A stretch of DNA of 64,000 bases. Source: Cubamyces lactineus (lineage: Eukaryota > Basidiomycota > Agaricomycetes > Polyporales > Polyporaceae). The notes below the pieces were generated by a model, which saw only the letters and a program-made list of their open reading frames with translations, did no database searches and had not been told where the DNA came from. This document shows, one piece after another, positions 1-12,171 of this stretch. Location of the stretch: the NCBI GenBank assembly GCA_022376465.1, contig JACDTU010000004.1:1674001-1738000 (forward strand). The letters run 5' to 3'. Positions within the stretch are counted from its first letter, which is position 1. Each line of letters starts with the position of its first letter. A program made the translations under genes and the position numbers.

Positions 1-728
1 CTTCAGTGTGATGTACTCCTCGTACTCGAACAGACCATTGAATTCGGGTCGCAATCGGTGGAAGCGTAGCTTCGCCAGCAAGAATTGTACATATGTCCTA
101 ATCAGGGGTCCATATCCTGGGCAAGAATTAGGGTGTTGGAAGGTGCAGTGATTGCGGTGAACATACCACGCGCGGTTTCGTGACCAACTGTTCTTGCACA
201 AGTCTCCAACCACCCAGTCTGTCCATGCGCTTCTTTGATCGTCTGTGCAATACGAGCCTTGTTGATACACAGACTGTGACTGTAAATTGTATGTACTCAC
301 CACAGGGTGGCCTTCTTGCAACACTTTGTGGACGGTGATGAGGGCCTTGAATGTCTGGACTTCATCAGACAATATAGGCTGGACTCTCAACCCGGTCCAA
401 AACGATATGGAAGAGTGGTAGTCCCAAGTGTACACAATGCATTCTGTAGGCGTGCAGAGTTAACAGTGAGGTTATGGGCTGTCCCCGACGAGATGGTACA
501 CGCACTGCGGACGTGCTTCTGTTTAGGCGCAGTTTCTTCGGGAGACGTTGCCTTCTTGATGTTTACGACGAGCTCTGCCTCCGCCTTGTCCTTATCGACT
601 GGTCGTGTGGGGTAATGGACTTCATCGCCGTCAATATTGTAATCGCCCTGCCGTCCGCCGCGCGAGCCCGAATACCTGGGGTGACGTATGAGTCTTAGAA
701 ATTCCAGAGAGCTGGTACCCTGCGACAT
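1..728 (-). CDS. SLA2: SLA2/END4 (HIP1R family) endocytic adaptor, 5' part only
   Basis: Clathrin- and actin-linked adaptor that binds PtdIns(4,5)P2 at endocytic patches through an N-terminal ANTH domain. The window holds the start and first half of the ANTH domain; the gene continues past base 1. Exons read 728-719, 598-506, 443-301, 257-167 and 116-1 (continuing). The frame gives ATSPEETAPKQKHVRKCIVY, then VLQEGHPV and finally FNGLFEYEEYITLK, all typical of the family. The start is inferred from a 10-nt first exon (MSQ, then VDKDKAEAELVV after a roughly 120-nt intron); an unspliced start at the same ATG would add about 40 odd residues. It is divergent from SURF1, with about 300 bp between the two starts. 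Family assignment is confident; the start is moderately sure. Confidence 0.9.
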
Positions 729-1029
729 ACATGACCGGGGTGCAAGCTTGCGCTCAAGATAAGGAACAGATGGGTATAGGTGAAAGCTGAGAGGAGGGAG
801 CGTATAAGTAGGAGAGTATGAGATGTATGGGCTGCTGTATGGCCCTGGCTGCGCCGCACCTACTCGCGTTTCCCCGGACAAGCGCCGAAGCGCGTCGCGC
901 CAAGGTCTCGATCCTCGTCGGCGCACAGCCTGCACACCGTACTGGCTGCAGCGGCTCCTCGTCTCTCGACCTCTAGCTCTCTCCCGGACGACATACTGTA
1001 GCTGGTGGCTCCGTCTTGGGTATCTGGGC
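729..1029. promoter_or_regulatory. Shared divergent promoter region SLA2 / SURF1
   Basis: This 301-bp interval separates two divergent start codons, so it must hold both promoters and 5' UTRs. It contains a CT-rich stretch upstream of the SURF1 start and AT-richer sequence near 750-830. I could not assign a specific motif. Confidence 0.4.
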
Positions 1030-2062
1030 ATGTTCAAGTCTTTCTCATCTGCTTTCTCCCGAGTCCGCTTTAGTGCCTTCGCCACGCGAAATGTCACGCG
1101 CCCTTCATGTCGGATGGTCTCTACGGAGGGACCTTCCCAAACGTACAGAGCCAAACGAGAGCCGTTGATTACGCCGTTCATGGTCCTGGTTGGCGTTATC
1201 CCAATATTTACGTTTGCGCTGGGGACATGGCAAGTGAAACGCCTTAAGTGGAAAGTCGCTCTCATAGACGATCTCGAGGAGAAATTGGAGCGGGAACCAA
1301 TGCCTCTGCCGCCACAAGTCAAGTATGTACATGCACATGGTGGACTCTCGTAGAACTTACGCGGTCTCTTGATAGCCTTGCGGCCCTACCCGACTTCGCC
1401 TTCCGTAAAGTCATGCTGAAAGGCCGCTGGGATAACGCCCACGCTATCCTCCTTGGCCCCCGTGTAAGAGACGGGATCATTGGATACCACTTGGTTGTGC
1501 CACTCGTGCGCTCGGACGGGTCTACCGTACTCGTCGACCGAGGGTTTGTCACCAAAGAGCTCGCCCAGGCTGCCAGGCGAGTCCAAGACAAGGAGCGGGA
1601 GGAGGTTGAGGTCCTCGGCATGCTGCGCACTGCGCAAGTGCGGAACGCTTTTACCCCTGATAACCACCCAGACAAGGGCGAATGGTACTGGGCAGATGTG
1701 GACGCCATGGCTGCCTATGCGGGAGGCGAGGCAGCTGGTGTCCAGCCTGTATTCATCGAGGAAGTGTTCGGTACGTCAGATAGCTGGTATTTCGTATGGC
1801 ACAATCTGAGTGAAATTCAGAGGGGCATGCTGGCGAAGCGTCCTCACGACTGGCTCATGCGTTGCCCGTCGGTCGATCACCTACTGTCGATATCCGAAAT
1901 TCTCATATATCGTACATAGTGACATGGTAGGTGTATGGTGAGCCCGTCCTGGACAGCGGTCGCTGAATAATTCACAGGTACTCACTGTCGGCATTCACAA
2001 CTGTGATGTTCATACGTCTACTGTTGAAGCGCCGGCAAGCCCTAGCTCGTCTTCCCCGGTAG
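1030..2062 (+). CDS. SHY1: SURF1/SHY1, cytochrome c oxidase assembly protein
   Basis: Mitochondrial inner-membrane factor needed to assemble Cox1 and heme a into complex IV. Four exons (1030-1322, 1376-1770, 1821-1926, 1978-2062) give 292 aa, in frame. The N-terminus is Arg/Ser-rich (MFKSFSSAFSRVRFSAFATR), a likely mitochondrial presequence. Membrane helix 1 lies near residues 39-60 and ends in the family signature FALGTWQ. The central domain reads LLGPRVRDGIIGYHLVVPLV, VLVDRGFV and FTPDNHPDKGEWYW. Exon 3 gives RNSHISYIVTWY and helix 2 closes the protein near residues 264-282. Two helices flanking an intermembrane-space domain is the classic SURF1 layout. Confidence 0.95.
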
Positions 2063-2734
2063 ACCATATCCAGATTATACACACTGTTCTCTTAATCATC
2101 CGTCTTTGCCAACATCAGTCATGCGCAGACAGGGTTGAGACGTGAGGTGTGTTAGCCACATCTGGACCGCTTTGTGCCCTGACTCACGCCATCGGCCTTC
2201 GGCCGTGGCTAGCTCTGCTATGCTTCTATGAGAAGGGGCGCCATCACGCAGCAATACAAACGCACGCAGCTGACACAGCTAAATAGATTTGTAATGCGCC
2301 GCGCTTCAGCCGGAGCATTGCTCTCTATACACCGGGCGACTATTTATGCCACCACTGCTCCTTTGTCCAGGGCGTCAATCTGGGCCAATTCCGGCCACCT
2401 ATGGTCCTGGTTCGATTCGTGCATCTTGGCTAAAGGGAACGAGTTCTTTATATCTCACACGCTCATACCTTCTCTCCGCGTATCCCCTCTCCGTAAGGCT
2501 TCGCTCACACTCACACTCGAACTGCTCCCGAGCACAACCTCCACTTCTGAGTATTCCGTTGGAGCTCTTAGCCACGCACCTTGGCCTCTTGCACTCATGT
2601 TGTTCGACAACCCTTATTCCCGCATGTGTTCTACATGCCGAAACGCAGCCTCCAACATAGTGACCACACGCCCAACAACGGGCTGTACCCAGAGGGAAAC
2701 TGGAGCAGATAGGGTTCCGGGTAGGTCGCCACAT
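2063..2734. other. Intergenic region
   Basis: This 672-bp stretch lies between the SURF1 stop and the next start. Open frames here are short and do not carry on into the downstream splice frame. A TTTATAT motif near 2449 could serve a promoter but is not diagnostic. I see no RNA gene or repeat. Confidence 0.5.
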
Positions 2735-3561
2735 ATGGCTCAAATCCCCGCTGCCCTCGACTGTGCCGTCGGCCTTCAAGAAGGTTACACAACATGCGGC
2801 TCCGAAGGTGTGTGGCTAGTGACCTTGTTCTACGTTGCTTTGACTCATTGCTTGTGCGCAGAGATTTTCGATACGGAGAATGTCGCAGAGGCGCTCAGGG
2901 TGAAGCAACGGATGAGGGCACGTCAAGCCTTGAGGTCTATCATCACGAGTCCTACCGCCTCGGTCAACCGAGGGCATCTTGAGTCCGCTTCCTGTGCTTC
3001 TTCATCCTCCCCCTCTTCACCAGCAAGTACACCGCCCTCTACGCCGCCCCTACATCCGACCGACCTGGTCTTTCCTACACGGAAGCGCAGTAAATATTTC
3101 TTCAATATCCCAGTAAAGTCTCGTGGTAAGCACAATAACCAATGTTTCATTGGAGTCAGACACCCACACGACACTGTCTAGGTCGCTCGGGATCAACGTC
3201 TTCCTCGGGCTCAGAAGATTGGGACATCCGCCCGAAGAGCCCCTCCCAAATGATATCTCAGGGCAAACCTCGCCCGTCCATGTCTCGCTCGTCCGTTATC
3301 TGCAGGAGTCTATCACGACACTCCTCCAGGAGCAGTATAGTATCCCCTTCTCCGATATCCGTCTCAAATTCTCCCGCCATCCTGAACCTCTTGGACCAGC
3401 TAGCTCCTTTGCCACGCTTCAACCCATACCAAAGGTCCAGAGCGGAGTCCTTAACTTCCATCAAGGATAGTGCCGTGCGGGATATAAACGGTGCGACTCT
3501 GTCCCGTCGAAGGTGCAAGTCCCAGCCGGAGGCAAACACTGGACTACCCAGGCGTCAGTGA
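2735..3561 (+). CDS. Orphan Ser-rich protein, 238 aa
   Basis: I do not recognise this gene. Three exons (2735-2807, 2862-3125, 3182-3561) join in frame to 238 aa. It begins MAQIPAALDCAVGLQEGYT, then has a charged helix (EALRVKQRMRARQALRSI), then a long Ser/Pro/Thr-rich tail with basic clusters (RKRSKYFF, SLSRRRCKSQ). No signal peptide, membrane segment or catalytic motif is visible. Low complexity and positive charge suggest an intrinsically disordered, possibly phosphorylated regulator, but this is only inference. An upstream exon cannot be excluded. Confidence 0.55.
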
Positions 3562-3943
3562 CTACCTATCCAACGCAATAGCGGTACAATGCAGTTCTTG
3601 TCGGATTCTCCGTATAACATACAAATGAGTAAAAGGAGTAACTCGTACTATCATCCATGTAGCAATGCTTCTATGTGCTCCCTATGCCTGTAATCATGAC
3701 TTGGGAATATGTGCCTGCTACTCTCAGGTGACATAGGCGCCTGAACGACGTCAAGAATGCCGTCCGGGCCGGTGTCAGTGCGGGCGTCTCCCTACTATGA
3801 GAGAGGGCGCCAAAGAAGGCGGGATTGTGGCTTGAAGCATCCTAACTCCTCCCAAACTCCTCCGTCCTCAAACACTCTACCTCTGTTGCAATCCCTGATA
3901 TCGGCGACGGTGCCTTTGACTTACGAGCACTGGAGAGGCTTTG
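3562..3943. other. Intergenic region
   Basis: This 382-bp region lies between two co-directional genes and contains the 3' UTR of the first and the promoter of the second. I see no gene, repeat or structured RNA. Confidence 0.5.
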
Positions 3944-6900
3944 ATGGCGGAGGCTGGGCCATCGTCCTCCAGTATCCAGTCTAATTCCCGCCCCGTCACG
4001 CCTCCCTCCCCGCCTCGACGAGCTTCGCGCATACGCTTCCCAATCGACCAGGGTCAAGGCACCCAAGGGGAAAGTAGACAATATGGAAGCTTTCAATCGC
4101 TTGGTCTGGGGCCTCCTCCCACCTTGACAGGTCCTCGCGCTGGCAACGATGGTTCTCTCGCGTTCAAACTGGATGAGAAGCGGCGGCGCGTTCGGTCTGT
4201 AGACGGCGTCGACGGCTTTGAGCAGTCTCGACCACGGGATGCGCATGCTGCAGCTTCGCTGTCAAGGAGGACTGTGAGTCTAAGTAAGAGAGGAGAACAG
4301 CGCGACAAGTTCGTCAAGGGCCTATCTACGGGGCTCACTGAATCGTTCTCCAATGAATATGACCTCTGTGAGCACATATGCCTGTTTGCATGTGATTCCA
4401 GCTTTTGACCCAACTGCTACGCAGCACGTGAAGGCATGTATATCCTCCTAGAAATGCAGTATACCCAACGTGACCGTTTCCTCAGACCCAGCTATCCTGG
4501 AGGATGTGCAGCGTGCATTGCGCCTCAAGGCTCGAAGAGAGGCCCGCTTGAAGACGTTACAATCTAGCCCTGCCCATAGCGACCTTCGCGCCACGCCGGA
4601 GGCTGCGTCGCTATCCTCTGTATCCGCAGGCTCGTCTCCGGTTACAGCTGCAGGACCTAGTGCGCATGCTTTCCAACGGCAGCCCGGTCTCTCAGGTGAC
4701 TCTGAGGTCGACTTCAGTCCCGCAACAGGGCCTACACCACTGCACCCAGTCCCGTCGTCCTCCAATGGCGGTGCTACCCTGGACTGGACTCTACCTCCTG
4801 TAGAGGACAGTAGAGAGCGACGCTGGTCTATTTCCATCACTAAACGCAAGGGCAAGGAGCTATCTCTCGGCACCAACAAGGAGATCATCGAGAAGCAGGA
4901 ATCTCTGTACGCAGGTGAATGTTCCAAGTGGACGATCATGCGAGCGCTTGCTCACTTTGGCATCAGATAAACTGCAACAGATACGCTCGAGAGTCAAGCC
5001 TCATACTCTTCGGAAGGCCGCTATCACTAGTGACCAGCTGGAGAGGAGGTATCGCCTACTCATCCCCAAAGGCAAAGTCCCAGGTATCAATGTGCTAGAG
5101 GTAGTTCGGTGGTATCGCAAGCAGGACGACCATGTAAGGGAAACCCTTGATAGCATGGAACCCTCTACTTGGATGAAACACCTCTGGGACAAGCACGGTG
5201 CCCCGAAGGCTGGGAACTCGGCGTGGTCTCCTACTGCCCTCGTCATGGAGGAGTACGTGAAATTCCACACCAGCCCACAGACGATGTCTACCATCCCCGA
5301 GGACGAGGTCGCGCTTCCAGCATCTCCGAATGCCGCTTCCTTCACCGAGGTCCGTTCACCATCCGCTAGCTCGTACTCTTGGACTTCTCCTCGCCATTCC
5401 CTTGAACCGGCCATCTCGCGGAAACGATCTTCATACGATGCGCAGGTCTCGTTTGAGCCCCTCGTGGAGTCCGGCAGGGATTCCATCGGACCGCGTTCGA
5501 GACACAGTAGTGAAGGTTTCAGCAGGAACTGGAGGACACCCATCGTGGGCGGTGATTCTGCGCGTAGCTCACTATACAGTCTCATCTCGAAGGGCGCTTC
5601 TCCGAACAGCAGCCGCAAGCACCTCCGGGGGCTAGGCAGGCGTCTCGGTCGACGGCCTAGTGATGATGCGCTATCCTCTGCTAGGAACTCTGTCTCCGAG
5701 CATAGTGCCCAGAGTGCATCGGAGGATGGGCATTACGGGCACCAGAAGATGGCGACGCTGAGGCCAGATAGTAGGAATGCCGCGCAGTCCGAGGACGAAC
5801 ACTCTCCTGCTGAGGCGATGGAAGCGAAGCCCTCGGAAAGCAGTACAGTTCGTGTCGACGCTCCCGACGAACCTCCCACCGCCACCCAGAGCACCACGGT
5901 ATTCTCCAAGACGTCCGGGTTGACGCCTCGTGCGGGCGAGGACATTCAAACACATGCCCCATTGCCCCGTCGTCGACACCGTAGATCGCTTCCATCATCG
6001 ACAAAGGATCTCTTTGTTCGAGAACGCGAGAAACAACGGCGCGCAGCGGATGAGCAGAAGGAACGCGAAGAGTATGACATCAAAGCTCAGTGAGTACACG
6101 GCCGTCTTGAGAGGACAAGCACTGATCATATGCTGCGTCAGAGTCTTGGAGGATGCCATTTCCCAGAACTACCGAATCCGACACCTCTTGCAACGCGTCT
6201 CCGCTGGCGCACGCGAGTATGACTCTGTACAGAGTAGCTTATCTGAGCTGCTACGCATACCATATCCCAGGATACCCCCGGAAGTGATGGATGCTTTCGT
6301 CCACGACCCTTCAGCTGTTACGGGAGCCACTCGCCGGGTGAGAAGCTGGCAAGCAGTCGAGGATATACATGCACGTATCCTACGTCAACGGCAGACTCTC
6401 CAGACCTTCTTGTGTTCGCAATTGGGTGAAGGACAGCTGGAGCATCCCTCCGTTGACGTGTTCCAAGACCAGATCACCGCCGCTATTCACTCTTTGGAGC
6501 AGCTCGCGTCCCACCGTGAAGCGCTCGTTCGCAAAGCCGAGGAGGTCGCCGCTGTGCTTAAGCGTGTCAAGGCTGTCCAAGCAACGGTGAAGAAAGACTA
6601 CAACGATACACTTGCGCATACGTCGTTGGTGTATCCGGAGGTACGTACCAGTTGAGCCTGTCGAGAGCGAAGTTGTGAGGCTAACGTTGTTGAAAATTCA
6701 TCAGCTTTCGCAAATCGCAGCCCTAGAAGAGAACTACCGCAATCACTATCAGCAATTTTGGGACATTGGGCTTGACGCGCTTACGCTCCTCCTAGACACC
6801 GTCACGCCCTTCTGGCGGAACTACGGCAAGGTTATTGGCGAAGACGTGCAGGACTTCCTCATTATTCCCTGGTACCGTAACGAGTTCACAGGCGAACCCA

Positions 6901-7199
6901 AACGATACCCTATCAAGCACTTTCCGCGACGATCATTCCGCCATTGGGTCGGCCTCCTCTGCCTTTCGTTCTCTAGCGTCGTTGTCACGCTCCTCCAAGC
7001 GCGCGCCGCCGTATCTTTGACCTTGCACTTCAACCTTCCTTGGATCACACATGCTGGACTGTGGTGGATCGTGATTCCCATTTACGCTATCGGACTTCTA
7101 ATTACTTGGTGCGCGGTGATATTCGAATGTTGCGTCCTCTTCGCGCAATCGGGCGTCGTCGTTTGGTGGTTGGGATGGTCCGTCGGTCTGTTTACGTAG
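3944..7199 (+). CDS. Orphan 989-aa coiled-coil protein with C-terminal membrane helices
   Basis: I do not recognise the family. Five exons (3944-4367, 4486-4914, 4967-6089, 6142-6640, 6705-7199) total 2970 nt, exactly 990 codons. The N-terminal two thirds is disordered and Ser/Pro/Arg-rich, with a repeated basic helix (RALRLKARREARLK). Residues about 640-840 are predicted coiled coil (IHSLEQLASHREALVRKAEE). The last 90 residues carry two hydrophobic segments (WVGLLCLSFSSVVVTLL and a longer W-rich pair from HAGLWWIVIPIYAIGLLI to WWLGWSVGLF). The architecture suits a tail-anchored ER or nuclear-envelope protein with a cytoplasmic coiled coil; that is inference. The first intron is unusually long at 118 bp. 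Confidence 0.7.
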
Positions 7200-7407
7200 T
7201 ACTGCTATCGGGTTTGCTGTGCGTGTATCTTTATACTAGTGATTATTGTACAAGGACGTGAGTAGTTGGAACAATCGTTCGCCATATTCGGTTTCCCGTG
7301 TGCACCAACTCGATGATACACCGATAGCCCCCGTCTCTATAGTCTTGAGCACCTAACGAAACATCCCCGGCTATATCATACTGCATCAAGTCGTACAAAT
7401 ATCACAA

Positions 7408-9202
7408 TCACGAATTGTCCCTGTAGAAGGGCGCATGTGGATAAGACCCCGCGGCCCCCGTGTATGGGGCTGGAATTGATGGGCTGGGGGCAGGCTGACT
7501 ATGGCTAGGACCTGGAGTCTGGAGGCTTACAACACCGCCCACAGTTCTGCTAGACTGCAATTGAGGTATGTCGGCCACTGCTTTCCCTGCGTTGATACAC
7601 TCCCGGCAGAATCCTGGTACACATAGGTTAGTACTCGCGCATGACGAAGTGGCCTGTACATACTCCCGCCCATCATGAGTGGAACGTCTGTTTGCCCACA
7701 GGAGTGGCAGGCGATTGGCGGTGGGAGCGGAGCCTTGGCCTTTGGTTGGCTACGTCGCCTTACAGGCGTCGGAATCTCGTTAGGGGGTACGTGATTCGCA
7801 GTAGCGATGGTCGGTCTGCGGGAGACGGATTTGCGTTTAGACCTGTTGCTATCAGCGCCAGCTGGCTTTATGGGCTTCATGGTAAACGACGGCGCTGCGG
7901 CCTGGAGACGTCGTCAGGGAAGGTAAGCCAGATGTTGCAGACTTCTCTCACATTTCGAATCTCGTCCAGCAGTTCTCCTTCAGGCAGACGATGCTGCAAG
8001 AACGACCGCGAGACAGTCTTCGCCTGGCGGACTAATACTGAGCGATCGGTACCAGGTCACACTGTAATGGCTCCCGCTCACAATTTCTATGAGCTTCAAC
8101 CTGCTCTGGTCGATCTTCTCGGGCCCTCCTGCCCAGGATGACAACAGCTCCCATAAACTCTGTGAGACTCGTGAAAGCCGGAAACTGACAACCTCGCGCA
8201 CGGGTGTGTCTGAGGGGCTTGTCGCTCCGGGAAAAGGCAGACAGTGCGTAATGATGAGGTCAAACGACCTGTATATCGAGGGTGCCTTGGGGGTTGCGAG
8301 TTCACACACGACATCGCCGCGAGGGAGTATGAACCGCTCCCCAGGTTTCTCGTAGAACTCAAGGACTATGTCGAACGGGCGCGGAGTGGAGGGCGGCAGG
8401 GCAGTAATTGTGCCATGCTCGGCAGAGGTGGAAGATTCTAATGAGGGGACATTGTCCAAAGACTGTATGAGGTAGCCTAAGGTCTTCACTTGTTGATCGT
8501 TCGCAGTACGATTGATGACAGCATTGAGGAGATTCGCAAGCACGGGATCCGTTTGCGCCGCGTTGGAAACTTTCGCTGATAATGCTGGTGTTACGTAGGT
8601 GCCTGATGGAAATGCAACCGACGACAGCGACGATTGAACGCCACTAGAAGTTGCGGACGGGGTATTCGATGATTGCGATGGAGCTACAGTACACGTTGGT
8701 CGGATGTGATCGGTATATATACTAGATGATACATACCGTGGCCGCCTCCAGTCGCGGCAGACGGCGTTGTAGGGAGATAATGGACTTCGTATATCGCCGT
8801 ATTCGCAAATGAATGAGGTCCGATATGAAGGTCGAATTTACCGTGGGCTTTGGTAGTGTGGGGCGGCGGAGTTACTTCTGCAGGCTTGCCTCCACGAGTT
8901 TTGATTGAGAACCTCGGAAACATGCTAGAAAGCCATGCATTGCGTGCTATAGGGGTCTGTTGAAGGATCAACATACCAGCTGCGACGGAGGCGAGGCTTA
9001 CACTGTCTGAGGGATTGTAGCACTACTTGACTGACGCGTTTGTGAGTGCGGATTTCTCATCGACGTTCACAAACAACACCATCCACAGCAAGCACTCATA
9101 CCTCTCAGCCACGCTCTTGAGTTCTGATGCGTCTCCGCGGGATGCATCGAGTTCCCATCCTGGCTCTGGACCTGTGGGCAATTGTAGCACCGTACGATGC
9201 AT
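7408..9202 (-). CDS. Orphan nuclear-type protein with short Cys4 zinc finger, 478 aa
   Basis: Seven exons (9202-9102, 9006-8977, 8924-8737, 8683-8082, 8023-7952, 7901-7664, 7613-7408) give 478 aa in frame. Near the C-terminus there is a compact CX2CX13CX2C finger (CHSCGQTDVPLMMGG, then RFCRECINAGK after an intron), preceded by basic patches (SNRSKRKSVSRR, PVRRRSQPKAKA) that look like nuclear localisation signals. The middle holds a conserved-looking globular part (FDIVLEFYEKPGERFILPRG). The finger resembles GATA-type spacing but is shorter. The start is uncertain: an in-frame extension through a CAKC motif and an extra exon to an ATG at 9476 is possible, but would leave only 17 bp to the BDP1 start. 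No function assigned. Confidence 0.65.
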
Positions 9203-9493
9203 TCTGCACTTCGCACAAGAGGTAAACCTTTGCTTGTTTTGCCTGCAGTTCCAGAGATGATTGCAGAGGAGAGTTCGTATGCAAGTTGAATTCGGAGCAC
9301 AGGAAGAAACACGTATGGAACTTTGCTTGTAGTTGTAGTTGAAGAATAGTAAGGACGCGGATCCGGAAGACTCGGACTCGTCGAGCCAAAGAATGCTATG
9401 GGCGCTTCCCTCACCTTGTTATAACTTCGTTTGACCCACCACAATCCCTCCTCGGTCGAGGCTCTGAGCTACCCATCTTTGTCGTAGTTCGAG

Positions 9494-11695
9494 ATGTCGC
9501 AACGCGTCCGTGAGTATAAAGGACATTGTTATGCTTCTTTGTTCTCAGCAGTCTTTCAGAGAAGGGGAACACGGTCTTTAGACCTGTCGCAAAACCGCGA
9601 CCGCGACCAGTCGGCGACTCTCGTCAGCCTTCCGCTCTTCCGGAGTCGTCGAATGCACAGAGCTCGAACAATGCGCCGGAGGCCCTCCCTACCGGTGGTG
9701 TGGTATCGGAAATGGGTCCGCCAATGCCAAAGTCCCAGCGTTCAGTTGATGCGCCCCCTGCTCAGCATGCCGCTCAATCCACCGTGACCGTAATGCCTGA
9801 TATCAACCCCAGGACACAAGAGGCTACGAACTCTTACCATAATGCGGCGTTTGACTCGAATGCCACTTCGTTGACACAAGCGTCTGCACCTCGAGCTCCA
9901 CCAACGCTTGCGCGATTACCACCAAGGATCAACTCTTCCCAGCCTCCCTCACAATCTGGTACTCCCATTTCTATGCCAACCCGTACGATGGTTAGAGCGC
10001 CCCCGCGCCCACCAAACATTGCCCCTTCTGTGCCAACACTACCTCCTACGGTTGCCGGACCGAGCCACCAGCTGACCGAGCCCTCATTCCCCCCACCACC
10101 ACCGCCAGTCGTTATGGAAGCCTACCCGCCCAGTGGCCCAATTCCCATCGATTCTTCGCAGATCGACCCACAATTGATGGGGCCGTCTGGAATGCCTGGC
10201 ATGACTTTCCAGCCTATACCAGAAGTTGTGCAAGCCACAGGCGGTGACCCGAGACCAGCTGTTGGTCTCAGCGAGGTGCCTCCGGTAAAAATTCCCAGAT
10301 CCCGCCGAGCACCACGAGGGAGGGGAGTAAATGATACGCAGTCTGGTAGGGAGGCAGATTCACGTGAGTCTCGTCCATGTTTGAGGTTAGCTAGAACATT
10401 GACCCTTTGTTCAGAGTCCGGTGCCGAAGCTGGTGATGCTCCCGCGAAGAAGAGACGTTCGAAGAAAACAACAGCGGAAGGTCAGGAGAACGAACCTGAA
10501 GCAACCACCAAGAAACGCAAACGGTCTGAAACATCAGAACCTCGCCGGTCACGGAAACGGGCGCCGTCTCCTCCACCGTTCGACCCAGAGGCGGACCCGG
10601 GTGAGGAATTGGATCCCACTGCGGTCACCATGGCTGCACTGTGCGATGACACTGGCCGAGGTCGGGTGAGCAGCAAAGCAGCGCAGGTCGTCAGCAATCA
10701 TGCTGCTTGGCGAGCGGCAAATCGGGAAAAGCGTGCTCGCCTGAAAGCCATCATGGAGGCCAAGAAGTACGGCAGGAATATCGAGGATGACGAAGAAGGG
10801 GCCAATCAGAGCGCGAGCAACAACGCAGCTTCGTCACAACAGAACGAGGCGGGGTCGGCCTCTCGTGCAGCATCGGTTGCTTTGGACCCAGCCGCATCGA
10901 CTTCTGCAAACGATACATCTGAGGTCGAGAAGGGCGCCGATGGTTTCGATTACTCTGAAGACCTGGCTGTCAGCCGCTTCAGCGTTCAGGTCCGCATAGG
11001 TGCAAATGGCGAGACTATCATTGACGAAGAGTCGTTGTTCGTCAACCGCGACGAAGGAGATCATACGGAGGAATACACACATGTTGAAGAGTCCGACTTC
11101 ACGAAGTTCGTCAATTCTGCGACCTACAGCAAGAAACTCCGGGGCTCTCGCTGGAGCGCCGAAGAAACCGAGATGTTCTACGACGTATGGCTCGCTGAAT
11201 ATCGTATCTATGCGGCTCTCTGACACCTTCCGACAGGCTCTTTCACAGTTCGGCGAGAACTATGAATTGATTTCATACGTCCTACCGGGGCGTGACCGGA
11301 AGGCTTGCAAGAACAAATTCAAGGCTGAGGATAGGAAGAATCCAGCACGAATCACTTATTGCCTCAAGAATCGTCGACCATATGGTATGTGCATCGTCTT
11401 CGCGAGTATGCCTTGATTGTTTACGTTGGCGGTAGATATTGCAACTTTGTCTCGCATGACGGGGAAAGACTTCTCTGGTCCTACCCCTGAAATCCGCGCT
11501 CCGACCCCGCTGCGGTCGACAGAGCTGCAAATCGATGCTGAACCCACTAGTCCGCCACCACCACCAACTATACGAAAGAAGAGCAGAACACCCAGCGTCC
11601 ACGAAGCTGGTGTAGAGATCGTTGGTGACATTGACGACATTGGGAAGGACGACTTTGATGATATAGGGCAAGACGTAATTCAAACGCAAGCGTGA
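9494..11695 (+). CDS. BDP1: TFIIIB subunit Bdp1 (B'')
   Basis: Core RNA polymerase III initiation factor that locks TFIIIB on tRNA, 5S and U6 promoters. Five exons (9494-9509, 9560-10363, 10415-11184, 11237-11384, 11436-11695) give 665 aa. The tiny first exon encodes MSQRV and joins QKGNTVFRPVAKPRPR, a typical Bdp1 N-terminus. After a Pro-rich and then basic disordered region comes the extended SANT domain at about residues 519-565 (RWSAEETEMFYD, then ALSQFGENYELI and GRDRKACKNKFKAEDRKNP). The C-terminus is acidic. A tRNA-Phe gene lies 190 bp downstream, one of its own likely targets, though every tRNA gene would be. Confidence 0.93.
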
Positions 11696-11887
11696 ACTCT
11701 GCGACTTTGTAGCGCTACTTGTATTCATATCCTTGTTGTCAAACTGATCGTTCTACCAAGGTGTATCTTTGGGGGCGGTAGCAAACCGTGCACAGGTGGG
11801 TGAACGAGGCTCAGACATGGAACTACGGAATGTGCGACTTCGTGGCAATGCCTAGGTCGGGGACGGTGCGCGTGCTGCCGATACGTC

Positions 11888-11972
11888 GCCGGGATAGCTC
11901 AGCTGGGAGAGCAACAGACTGAAGCCATCGGGAGTCTTCTGGAGGTCGCGTGTTCAATCCACGCTCCTGGCA
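11888..11972 (+). tRNA. tRNA-Phe(GAA) with 12-nt intron
   Basis: The cloverleaf folds by eye: acceptor GCCGGGA (11888-11894) pairs with TCCTGGC, discriminator A at 11972. The D-stem is GCTC/GAGC, the T-stem GCGTG/CACGC, and the anticodon GAA is at 11921-11923. The intron is about 11925-11936, in the standard position one base 3' of the anticodon, and it can pair CTTC with GAAG. The A-box (TAGCTCAGCTGG) and B-box (GTTCAATCC) are intact, and a T-run near 11979-11983 should terminate Pol III. Base pair 27-43 is A-G, a mismatch at the top of the anticodon stem. Mature length is 73 nt before CCA addition. Confidence 0.92.
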
Positions 11973-12171
11973 TTACGTTTTTCTTCTTTCTTCACGACGC
12001 GGTCATGTGGCAGGAGATTGACGCGTCCCGAGCCAATAGACGGTTCCATGACTCTGTTCCAGGACGCGTTCGGGACCACAACGGTATAAAGACCCCAACC
12101 CTGACCGCAGGTACTACTTCTCGTTCCTCTCTGCACGATCTACACTCCCGCACACCGATTTCCTTCGTAAC

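Noticed and set aside
387..1322. 311-aa minus-strand open frame
   Set aside because: Only the part below about 598 is a real exon (SLA2). The rest is an open shadow across the SURF1 first exon.
9494..11972. Functional link between BDP1 and the neighbouring tRNA-Phe
   Set aside because: Bdp1 serves all Pol III genes, so adjacency to one tRNA is best explained by chance.
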